From the NCBI GenBank assembly GCA_009668945.1, contig SBEH01000013.1, positions 1-37,102 on the forward strand: 37,102 nucleotides of DNA, read 5' to 3'. The notes under the pieces were generated by a model that did not search any database, was not told the DNA's origin, and saw only the letters and a list, made by a program, of their open reading frames with translations. The DNA is from Actinomycetota bacterium (GTDB lineage: Bacteria > Actinomycetota > Coriobacteriia > Anaerosomatales > Anaerosomataceae). Each line of letters opens with the position of its first letter. Within the stretch, counting starts at the first letter, position 1. Shown in pieces: positions 16,628 to 23,588 of this stretch. The position numbers were made by a program, and so were the translations under genes.

Positions 16628-18634
16628 TTGGCGAGCAACTCGGAGGGCCGACCCGAAAGCCGCGTGCTGTGGATTCCGCTGCTGTTGTTGCCGCTGTTGG
16701 TTCCGATTGCGACGACGAACACGACGCTGCTCGGCGCCGAGATTCCGCTCACGTACGACACTCTGCGGCTCGTCAAGTCCGTCGTAGTGGGGGTCTGTGC
16801 GCTTGCGGCCGTCGTCATGTGGTCTCGGGCCGCACGGGCCGACGGTCGTGCCATCGTCTGGCCGAGGGCGATGTGGCTTCTGGTCGCGATTCTGGGTCTG
16901 GCGACGGTCTCGGCGGCCTTCTCTGTGAACCGACCGAGTGCCTTCTTCGGGAGCTACGACTACCGGCAGGGCCTGATCATGATCGTGGTGCTGGCATCGC
17001 TGCTCTTCCTTGCGGTGCAGCTCAGGGGGGACGGCTGGGGTGCACGGGCGTTGGCGTCGGCCGTCGTCATCGGCAGCATCCCCGTTGCCATCTACGGTCT
17101 GCTGCAGGTGTTCGGGCTGGGCTTCGGAGACTGGGGGGCGCCCGAGTGGGCGATCGCCCGCGGATTCTCGACGCTCGGCAACCCGGACAACTACGGCGGA
17201 TACCTCGTCTTCCCTGTGGCGCTTGCCTTCGGCCTGGCGATGAGCGAAGAGCGTATCCGGCTGCGGCTCGCGTGGTGGGCGGCGTTCGGTGTGGTCTCCG
17301 TCTCGGTGCTGCTCACCCAGGTGCGGGGTGCCTGGCTGGGCGTTCTAGCGGCAGGCGTCGTGGGAGTGGTGTTCCTGGTACGGCGTCGCGTCAAGTTCCG
17401 GCACGAGGATCTTGTCGCGCTGGCTGTCGCGATAGTCGTGCTCGCGGGGGCGGGCGTGTGGGCGGGTGACAGCATCCAGCAGCGTGTCGCAGACATGTTC
17501 TCGGGGGAGAGCGATGCGGGTTCGGGCCGAATGGCGCTGTGGGCCACCGGGATCCGCGCCGCGGCCGAGCGTCCGCTTCTTGGCAACGGTCCCGACTCTT
17601 TCCGCTTTGGGTACTACATGGCGCGTGGGACGGACCACGAGGTGCTCGGAGGGTACCGCACGGTGGCCGATGATGCGCACAGCCTGCCGATCATGGTGGC
17701 GGTCACGCTCGGCGTCCCCGCCTTGCTCGTCGCGCTCGCCTTCGCTGCCAGCGTGTTCTCCGGAAGCGGGTCGGTCCTGTTCGACCGGGACTCGAAGCGT
17801 GCAAGCACCGTGGAGGGCGCGTGGTTTGCGGCTGTGATCGGGCACCTCGTGTATCTGTGCTTCGGGCCGTCATCCATCACCACGAACCTGCTGCTGGCGC
17901 TGGGCACCGGGATCCTTCTCGGGCTTGCAGCCGGCGCGGAGAAGGAACTCGACGCCGGTTGGGTCCGCTGGATCGGCGGCGGACTGGCCGCGATCGCGGC
18001 GGCTCTCGTGCTCACGAGCTCGCTCAGCATGGTTGCAGACCACGCCTTCATGCGGGCACTGAACTCTGAAGGCGACGAGGCGGTGAGCGCCGCTGAGTCG
18101 GCTATTGCGCGCTCGCCGTGGACGTACCGCTACCGGGCGCTGCGGGCCGGTCTGCTCGGGGAGGCTGCGCGCCATGCGTCGGCGGAAGGTCTGCTCGACG
18201 CGGCAGAGGCCGTCGTCGTCGCGTACGAGGACCTGGCGCGGTTCTCTCCGGCCGAGTACCAGGCCTACGTCGGCTACGCGAGCACAATGCTCGACCTGAC
18301 GGACCTGGAGGATCGTGGTGCGCGGGTCGCGCTTGATGCGGCCGTGCGTGGTATCGACGTCTATCCAAGCGGCCTTGAGGCGCGTACGTACGGTGCCGTG
18401 GCGTGTCTTCGGCTGGGGAGTCCGGAGGACGCGGTGACGCTTCTCAAGGACGATTGGAACACGGATCCGAAGTACGCCGATCCGATGGTGATGTACGCAT
18501 TCGCTCTGATCGGCACTGGCGATCCCGACGGGGCATCGGCTGTGGTCGACACGCTCGAAGAGACGAACCCCGACGACGAGCGGATCGAGAGGCTCCGGGA
18601 GGCGATCGGAGAGGCGCGGTCGCAGACGCAGTAG
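16628..18634 (+). CDS. O-antigen ligase/polymerase-like membrane protein with C-terminal TPR region
   Basis: This 668-residue protein has about 10-12 transmembrane helices in residues 15-470 and a soluble C-terminal part with TPR-like helix pairs (about 485-665). The family signature is visible in the Wzy_C-type region: FSTLGNPDNYGGYLVFP, LLTQVRGAWLG, and the loop GSGRMALWATGIRAAAERPLLGNGPDSF with the conserved arginine and glycine residues. Such proteins join or polymerise surface glycans on the outer face of the membrane. In a Gram-positive-type cell the substrate would be an exopolysaccharide or glycoprotein glycan rather than LPS. TTG 16628 is chosen as start because CGAGGG lies just upstream. 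The TPR tail may recruit partner proteins. Confidence 0.8.
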   Translation: MASNSEGRPESRVLWIPLLLLPLLVPIATTNTTLLGAEIPLTYDTLRLVKSVVVGVCALAAVVMWSRAARADGRAIVWPRAMWLLVAILGLATVSAAFSVNRPSAFFGSYDYRQGLIMIVVLASLLFLAVQLRGDGWGARALASAVVIGSIPVAIYGLLQVFGLGFGDWGAPEWAIARGFSTLGNPDNYGGYLVFPVALAFGLAMSEERIRLRLAWWAAFGVVSVSVLLTQVRGAWLGVLAAGVVGVVFLVRRRVKFRHEDLVALAVAIVVLAGAGVWAGDSIQQRVADMFSGESDAGSGRMALWATGIRAAAERPLLGNGPDSFRFGYYMARGTDHEVLGGYRTVADDAHSLPIMVAVTLGVPALLVALAFAASVFSGSGSVLFDRDSKRASTVEGAWFAAVIGHLVYLCFGPSSITTNLLLALGTGILLGLAAGAEKELDAGWVRWIGGGLAAIAAALVLTSSLSMVADHAFMRALNSEGDEAVSAAESAIARSPWTYRYRALRAGLLGEAARHASAEGLLDAAEAVVVAYEDLARFSPAEYQAYVGYASTMLDLTDLEDRGARVALDAAVRGIDVYPSGLEARTYGAVACLRLGSPEDAVTLLKDDWNTDPKYADPMVMYAFALIGTGDPDGASAVVDTLEETNPDDERIERLREAIGEARSQTQ

Positions 18635-18681
18635 CACCGCCGTCTCCTGCGCCGCACAGTGCGTGCAGGTCGGCATGGTGC

Positions 18682-18690
18682 TACGATAAT
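18682..18690 (+). promoter_or_regulatory. Extended -10 promoter for the 6S RNA
   Basis: TGC followed by TACGATAAT ends at 18690, giving an extended -10 with a close TATAAT match (GATAAT at 18685-18690). A start near 18694-18698 would fall at the base of the 6S closing stem. No clear -35 is seen. Confidence 0.55.
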
Positions 18691-18860
18691 GGTGCCTTGC
18701 CTTGCGTGGCATCGGTGTCAGTGGTTGAGCCAACGCTTCGTTTTCGGGAGCCTTACATTTCGCGAGGGAACGGTAGCCCTTCGGGGAAGCGCGCAACTCG
18801 CGGTGCGGGCACCCACCTGCTCAGGCAGGTTCACCCGGCCGACCACGCAGGGCGGGGTTC
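18691..18860 (+). ncRNA. ssrS: Probable 6S RNA (SsrS)
   Basis: This 256-base gap has no gene but folds as expected for 6S RNA, the long hairpin that binds and sequesters sigma-A RNA polymerase. A closing stem of about 15 bp pairs 18695-18709 with 18843-18857 (Watson-Crick plus G-T). Inside are a hairpin ACCTGC-TCAG-GCAGGT at 18815-18830 and a stem CGCGAG/CTCGCG (18761-18766 with 18797-18802). The strings GGGAGCCTTACATTTCG and CACCCACCTG...CAGGTTCACC resemble conserved 6S segments as I remember them. Position also fits: in Bacillus subtilis a 6S gene lies between aspS and the rarA homologue, and here it lies between aspS and rarA. Ends are approximate; no covariance-model search was possible. 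Confidence 0.75.
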
Positions 18861-18890
18861 GTTGTCCCCGGTAGCCACTGGAGGATACAG

Positions 18891-19442
18891 ATGCGCAAAG
18901 TCGTCGTAGCACTCGTTGTAGCAGCGCTCGCGCTGACCTTGGTCGGCTGCGGTGGCAAGAAGGAAGAAGAGGCGGCCACGGACGCCGCCGCAACAGACAC
19001 CGCTGCCGCTGCAGCGCCGGTCGCAGAGGAAGTCCCGCCGACGCCTGACAAGTCGGCCAACGACACAGACATCGCGCCCGCGGCCTTCCCGTCATTCACC
19101 ACCACCGAGACGCCCGCGGTATTCCAGGAGAAGCTAGATGCGAATCGCCCGATGCTGATCCTGTTCTACGATGACGCGCAGCAGGTCACGCCGACACTCC
19201 GGCAAGGCGTGGACGCTGTGGCGAACGACTATCGCGGGCTGGTCGACTACCTCACCTTCAGTGTCGGTGGTGCTGCCACGGATCCCGCCACGCTGGCCGC
19301 CGTGCAGTATGCCTCCGAGCTCGGCGTTCCTAGCACGCCGTACATCATCGTGGTGGACCGTGATGGCTTCATAACCTGGCGCTGCAAGGGCTACGTGGAG
19401 AAGGCGGTCATCCAGCGCGAGGTGGAGCGCGCCTCGCGGTAG
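18891..19442 (+). CDS. Lipoprotein with thioredoxin-like fold lacking the CxxC motif
   Basis: Residues 1-20 form a lipoprotein signal with a good lipobox (LVGC, Cys20). A disordered Ala/Glu/Pro linker runs to about residue 65. Residues 75-180 look like a thioredoxin fold: strand MLILFYDD where the WCGPC active site would follow, then helices, then GVPSTPYIIVVDRDG with the cis-proline loop (Pro150) and the last two strands. The redox cysteines are absent; apart from Cys20 only Cys165 remains, so disulfide exchange by CxxC is not expected. A binding or chaperone-like role outside the membrane is possible. ATG 18891 has GGAGG at 18880-18884. It is the first gene after the 6S RNA and ends 2 bases before rarA. 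Confidence 0.78.
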   Translation: MRKVVVALVVAALALTLVGCGGKKEEEAATDAAATDTAAAAAPVAEEVPPTPDKSANDTDIAPAAFPSFTTTETPAVFQEKLDANRPMLILFYDDAQQVTPTLRQGVDAVANDYRGLVDYLTFSVGGAATDPATLAAVQYASELGVPSTPYIIVVDRDGFITWRCKGYVEKAVIQREVERASR

Positions 19443-19444
19443 CC

Positions 19445-20749
19445 GTGCGCGATCTCTTCGACGAATCAGCGGAGCGGCGCCTCGAAGCCGAGGCGCCGCT
19501 TGCTGCTCGCATGCGGCCGCGTACGCTCGATGAGTTCGTCGGCCAGGCACAGGCACTGGGACCCGGGACGGTGCTGCGGACCGCGATCGAGATCGACGCT
19601 CTCACGTCACTCATCCTGTACGGGCCTGCCGGGACGGGCAAGACGAGCCTCGCGCGTATCATCGCCGGAATGACGCAGTCGCACGTCACGGAGCTGTCGG
19701 CTGTGAGCGCCGGGGTGAAGGACGTGCGAACCGTCATCGAGCAGGCGCGCGAGCGCCTGAAGATGACGGGTCGCAGGACGGTACTCTTCATCGATGAGAT
19801 CCACCGGTTCAACAAGTCGCAACAGGACGCGCTCCTGCATGCCGTAGAGGACCGCCTAATAGTGCTGATCGGTGCGACGACCGAGAACCCGTTCTTCGAG
19901 GTCAATGCGCCCCTGATCAGCCGCTCGCGCATCGTCGAGTTCGTGCCCCTCGCAGACGATGACATCCGCACGATCGTGCTGCGTGCGCTGGCGGATCCGA
20001 AGCGGGGACTCGGAGACGCGGCAGCACTCGAGGCGGACGCGCTGGACGCCATCGCGACGCTGGCGGGAGGCGACGCGCGCATCGCACTCACGACACTTGA
20101 ACTCGCTTTTCAGCTCGCCGAGGCCGAGGGCGCCAGCACGATCTCGCCCGACCACGTGGCGCGCGCGACCGCAGTCCGCGCGCTTCCGTACGACAAGACC
20201 GGGGATGTGCACTACGACGTCATCTCGGCGTTCATCAAGTCGATGCGGGGCAGCGATCCTGATGCGGCGGTCTACTGGCTTGCGCGAATGGTGCATGGAG
20301 GCGAGGACCCGAAGTTCATCGCCCGGAGGATGCTGGTCTTCGCCTCCGAGGACATCGGGATGGCCGACCCTCAGGCGTTCCTCATCGCGCATGCGGCGTT
20401 CAAGGCCGCCGAGTCTGTCGGCTGGCCCGAGGCGCGCATCAACCTCGCCCATGCCGCCATCTACCTCTCCCTTGCTCCGAAGTCCAACGCCGCGTACCTG
20501 GCGATCGACGAGGCGCTGAGGGACGTCCGCGAGGGTGACGCGACGCTGGTGCCCGATCATCTGCGTGATCGCCATCGCCCCGGAGCCGACGCGTACCCGC
20601 CGTACAAGTACCCGCACGACTTCCCGGACGCCCGGGTGGAGGAGCAGTACCTTCCCGACGGTCTTGCCGGGCGCCGCTACTACCGGCCGAAAGGCAAGTC
20701 GGCCGCCTTCGAGCCAGGACCTGACAGCTCGGAGTCCGATACGTCGTGA
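19445..20749 (+). CDS. rarA: Replication-associated recombination AAA+ ATPase RarA (MgsA)
   Basis: RarA acts at stalled replication forks and is related to clamp-loader ATPases. The 434 residues show Walker A GPAGTGKT (60-67), Walker B with FIDEIHRFNKSQQDALL (DE at 117-118), a sensor 1 region (LIGATTENPFFEVN), and the family's C-terminal domain, which includes DPDAAVYWLARM, RRMLVFASEDIGMADP and the closing EEQYLPDGLAGRRYY. Length is usual. GTG 19445 follows the lipoprotein gene by 2 bases. No separate promoter is visible, so expression probably runs from upstream, perhaps by read-through past the 6S RNA. Confidence 0.96.
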   Translation: MRDLFDESAERRLEAEAPLAARMRPRTLDEFVGQAQALGPGTVLRTAIEIDALTSLILYGPAGTGKTSLARIIAGMTQSHVTELSAVSAGVKDVRTVIEQARERLKMTGRRTVLFIDEIHRFNKSQQDALLHAVEDRLIVLIGATTENPFFEVNAPLISRSRIVEFVPLADDDIRTIVLRALADPKRGLGDAAALEADALDAIATLAGGDARIALTTLELAFQLAEAEGASTISPDHVARATAVRALPYDKTGDVHYDVISAFIKSMRGSDPDAAVYWLARMVHGGEDPKFIARRMLVFASEDIGMADPQAFLIAHAAFKAAESVGWPEARINLAHAAIYLSLAPKSNAAYLAIDEALRDVREGDATLVPDHLRDRHRPGADAYPPYKYPHDFPDARVEEQYLPDGLAGRRYYRPKGKSAAFEPGPDSSESDTS

Positions 20750-20762
20750 GCACGGCCTTTGC

Positions 20763-20768
20763 TACACT
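20763..20768 (+). promoter_or_regulatory. Possible extended -10 promoter before the DUF948-like gene
   Basis: TGC then TACACT lies in the 60-base gap after rarA. A 12-bp palindrome, TCGCGATCGCGA, follows at 20787-20798, where it could act as an operator. No -35 is recognisable. Confidence 0.35.
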
Positions 20769-20809
20769 GAGCGGGTAGTTCGAAGGTCGCGATCGCGAGG
20801 GGACGTGCG

Positions 20810-21142
20810 GTGGACGTTCAGGGTGCTCTCGGCATCACGCTGACGGTCGTGACGATCGTCCTCGTGCTGGTCGCACTGTATGCCGTGTACGCGCTCGTGA
20901 AGGCGCTCCGCAACCTGCTGAGTGCGGTCGAGGACATCAGAAGCCGACTGGTACCGCTGCTCGACAAGGCCGACATCACGGTCGATGCGTTCAACGCCGA
21001 GCTGCTTCGGCTCGATGCCATAGTCACGCAGGCCGAAGGTGTCGGCGACGCGGTATCCACCGCGAGCGAATTCCTGCGCTCTCCGGTGAACTCGGCGGCA
21101 AGGGGTGCCGCTCGGCTCATCCGCGCATTCGGCAAGAAATGA
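20810..21142 (+). CDS. DUF948-like small membrane protein
   Basis: The 110-residue protein has one N-terminal transmembrane helix (about residues 7-30, ITLTVVTIVLVLVALYAVYA). An amphipathic, probably coiled-coil segment follows (about 31-85) and a basic tail ends in GKK. This matches small DUF948-type proteins found in Gram-positive bacteria, often near general-stress genes; their function is unknown. GTG 20810 is preceded by GAGGGGA. It lies 39 bases before the anti-sigma-like and sigma factor genes, in line with the stress-regulon association. Confidence 0.72.
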   Translation: MDVQGALGITLTVVTIVLVLVALYAVYALVKALRNLLSAVEDIRSRLVPLLDKADITVDAFNAELLRLDAIVTQAEGVGDAVSTASEFLRSPVNSAARGAARLIRAFGKK

Positions 21143-21181
21143 CGCCCCTGGCACTGCCGGTGTCACGCTCGAGGAGGACCC

Positions 21182-21580
21182 ATGGGTAAGGACCGTGTCA
21201 CGCTCACCGTCCCGGCACGGGGAGAATACGCGCGGACAGTGCGGATGACGGCGGCGGAGCTCGCCGCACGGATCGGCATGTCGTACGACGAGGTGGACGA
21301 CGTGCGTATGGCCGCCGAGGAGGCCTTCGTCTACGCATGCGAGTGCGCTGGCGGGCAGGAGGCCGTCACGTTCGCATTCGAGATCGAGGACGGCTCGCTT
21401 GTCGTGGAGGTCGGTCCGCTCCCGGCCTGTTGCGTGCCCGAGAAAGGACACTCGGCGTCCGAGAGCTATGCCGAGTTCATCCTGCGGTCCGTGTGCGACG
21501 AATTCGACATCACGCACGAAGCAGGCGCCTGCAACATGCGCTTCTGTCGCCGTGCCACGACAGAGGTAGCCGGTGCCTAG
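21182..21580 (+). CDS. Degenerate RsbW/SpoIIAB-like anti-sigma protein, cysteine-rich
   Basis: This 132-residue protein has the overall layout of GHKL-fold anti-sigma kinases: N-terminal strand, helix AAELAARIGMSYDEVDDVRMAAEEA, and beta sheet. The ATP site appears lost. The N-box Asn is Tyr51 (EEAFVYACEC), and no DxGxG (G1) or G-rich G2 box is seen. It has seven cysteines (53, 55, 83, 84, 105, 117, 122), unusual for the family and suggesting metal or redox sensing. The next gene is a SigB/SigF-type sigma factor whose start overlaps this stop by 8 bases, so it is very likely that sigma factor's regulator. ATG 21182 has GAGGAGG just upstream. The call rests on fold pattern and context. Confidence 0.75.
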   Translation: MGKDRVTLTVPARGEYARTVRMTAAELAARIGMSYDEVDDVRMAAEEAFVYACECAGGQEAVTFAFEIEDGSLVVEVGPLPACCVPEKGHSASESYAEFILRSVCDEFDITHEAGACNMRFCRRATTEVAGA

Positions 21581-22358
21581 GACCGCCAAACGCCAGGAGC
21601 GACGGCTGGTCTGGGACAAGGCTCGCACGCGCGAGCTGTTCCTGCACTATCGGGCCCACGGGGACGAGCAGTCTCGCGACGAGCTCATCACGATGTACCT
21701 GAACCTCGTGAAGTACCTCGCCAGCCGCTTCCGCAACCGCGGTGAGCCGATCGACGACCTCATCCAGGTCGGGACTATCGGCCTCATCAAGGCCATCGAC
21801 CGCTTCGACACCGACCGCGAGGTGGAGTTCACGACCTACGCCACGCCGACGATCGTCGGCGAGCTCAAGCGCTACTTCCGCGACAAGGGCTGGGCGATCA
21901 AGGTCCCGCGCCGGCTTCAGGAGCTCTCCTTCCGCGTGAACCAGGCGATCGACGCGCTCACCCAGGAACTCCAGCGCTCGCCGAGCATCATCGAGATCGC
22001 GGCGTATCTGGGCGTGACAGCAGAAGACGTCCTTGCCGCTCTTGAGACGAGCGAGGCGTACAACTTCGTCTCGCTCGAAAGCGACCGCAACGTTGACGGC
22101 AGCGACTCGTTCTCGATCCTCGAGTACATCGGCGAGGACGATCAGCTGATGACGCTGGTCGACGACAGAACCACGCTGGCCGATGCACTCAAGTTCCTGG
22201 CGCCGCAGGAGCAGCACGTACTCTACCTGCGGTTCTTCCAGGGCCTGACACAGACTGAAATCGCGGCGGCTCTCGGCATCTCGCAGATGCAGGTATCGCG
22301 GCTGCTACGCAAGACCTTGAGGGCGCTTCGCGAACACATCGCGATCGAGGAGGCCTAG
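21573..22358 (+). CDS. SigB/SigF/SigG-type alternative RNA polymerase sigma factor
   Basis: The 261 residues contain sigma-70 region 2 (LVKYLASRFRNRGEPIDDLIQVGTIGLIKAIDRFD, with FTTYATPTIVGELKRYFRDKGW for -10 recognition), region 3 (SFRVNQAIDALTQELQRSPS) and region 4 (LAPQEQHVLYLRFFQGLTQTEIAAALGISQMQVSRLLRK, the -35-binding helix-turn-helix). This set is typical of the stress and sporulation sigma group controlled by partner-switching anti-sigma factors. GTG 21573 overlaps the upstream anti-sigma-like gene by 8 bases, implying coupled translation. The usual anti-anti-sigma gene (RsbV/SpoIIAA-like) is not in this window. Confidence 0.93.
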   Translation: MPRTAKRQERRLVWDKARTRELFLHYRAHGDEQSRDELITMYLNLVKYLASRFRNRGEPIDDLIQVGTIGLIKAIDRFDTDREVEFTTYATPTIVGELKRYFRDKGWAIKVPRRLQELSFRVNQAIDALTQELQRSPSIIEIAAYLGVTAEDVLAALETSEAYNFVSLESDRNVDGSDSFSILEYIGEDDQLMTLVDDRTTLADALKFLAPQEQHVLYLRFFQGLTQTEIAAALGISQMQVSRLLRKTLRALREHIAIEEA

Positions 22359-23588
22359 ATGTCCACCCTGGTGCGACACGAGCCGAAGGACCGATGGCTG
22401 AGGGTGCTCATAGTCACGTGGTCCATGGTGGGGATGTGTCTGATTGTAGCGGGTGCCGGCTGGGTGCTGGGGAAGGTCTCCGCCGCGCTGGCACCCTTCC
22501 TCCTCGCGGTCGTCGTCGTGCTGTTGCTTCGCTCGCCGGTTGCCGCGCTCGAGCGGCGCGGCGTGAAGCGCGGGCTGGCGGTCGGGCTGTGCTACCTGGT
22601 CGGGCTTGCGGTGATGGGCATCGCACTGGGCTTCCTGGTTCCAGTGCTGGTCGACCAAGTGAGGCAGTTCGTGCTCGCGTTCCCGGGCTACTACGACAAG
22701 GCGAGCACCCTCCTGCTGCAGATGCAGGACAAGTACCAGGCGCTGGTGGTGCCGCCCTGGGTCGAGGACGCGCTGGCGAACCTCCAGGACACCATCACGA
22801 AGCAGTCGGCCACATGGTCGAAGGCGCTGGCGAGCAAGGTGTTCAGTGCGGGCGGCTCTGCGATCACCCTGCTCGGATACGGCGTCATGTCGCTCGTGGT
22901 GGCGTTCTGGACGCTGAAGGACCTGCCCACGATGAACAGGGAGGCGCTGCTGCTGGCCGGGCCGCATCGCGAGGAAGAGATGCGGGTCGTCATGGAGAAG
23001 GTGTCCCGCATCCTCAACGGTTACGTGAAGGGACAGGGGCTGCTCTCACTGTCGACGGGCGCGATCGTCGCAATCGGGCTCACTATCCTCGGCGTGCCGT
23101 ACTCGCTAGTGATCGGCCTGCTCGCCGCGTTGCTGAACATCATCCCGTGGGTGGGGCCCGCTCTCACCACGGTCATCGCGGGCATCGCAGCCGCGTTCGT
23201 GAGCCCGCTGCACATCCTCGGTGCGGTCCTGGTCTGCGTCGGTGCGCAGCAGATCACCGAGATCTTCGTCCAACCGCGAGTGATGTCCGACCAGGTCGAC
23301 CTGCACCCGCTGCTGGTGATATTCTCGCTGCTCGTCGGCGGCAGCGTGTTCGGGTTCACCGGACTGGTCCTGGCCATCCCGGTCGCGGCCGTCGGCAAGG
23401 GCCTGTTCGTCTACTACTTCGAGAAGTACACGGATTCGAAGCTTGCCACCGAGGGTGGCGCACTGTTCCGGGCGAGTACCGGCGCCCAGTGCGAAGATGC
23501 GACCGACCTCGAAGGTGAGCCTCGCCGAGACGCGACAGCACAGGTTACCGTGGTGAACGACGATTCCGAGGAGAACGCACGGAAGTGA
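22359..23588 (+). CDS. AI-2E transporter-family membrane protein (PerM/TqsA type)
   Basis: The 409-residue protein has about eight transmembrane helices arranged as in the AI-2E permease family: two early helices around WSMVGMCLIVAGAGWVLG, an amphipathic middle (VRQFVLAFPGYYDKASTLLLQM), and a conserved C-terminal membrane part with VKGQGLLSLSTGAIVAIG, NIIPWVGPALTTVIAG, QQITEIFVQPRVMSDQVDLHPL and the last helix. Members export diverse small molecules or ions; true autoinducer-2 export is shown for few. The tail (about 360-409) is acidic and soluble. ATG 22359 has GAGGAGG upstream, and the stop overlaps alaS by 4 bases (GTGA). Confidence 0.9.
   Translation: MSTLVRHEPKDRWLRVLIVTWSMVGMCLIVAGAGWVLGKVSAALAPFLLAVVVVLLLRSPVAALERRGVKRGLAVGLCYLVGLAVMGIALGFLVPVLVDQVRQFVLAFPGYYDKASTLLLQMQDKYQALVVPPWVEDALANLQDTITKQSATWSKALASKVFSAGGSAITLLGYGVMSLVVAFWTLKDLPTMNREALLLAGPHREEEMRVVMEKVSRILNGYVKGQGLLSLSTGAIVAIGLTILGVPYSLVIGLLAALLNIIPWVGPALTTVIAGIAAAFVSPLHILGAVLVCVGAQQITEIFVQPRVMSDQVDLHPLLVIFSLLVGGSVFGFTGLVLAIPVAAVGKGLFVYYFEKYTDSKLATEGGALFRASTGAQCEDATDLEGEPRRDATAQVTVVNDDSEENARK

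Noticed and set aside
18853-18870. GGGG...CCCC hairpin as intrinsic terminator of the 6S RNA
   Set aside because: The stem is only five base pairs, has no T-tract and competes with the better 6S closing stem.
20787-20798. TCGCGATCGCGA palindrome as a defined operator
   Set aside because: Twelve-base palindromes of this composition are expected by chance in GC-rich DNA. I mention it only with the promoter.
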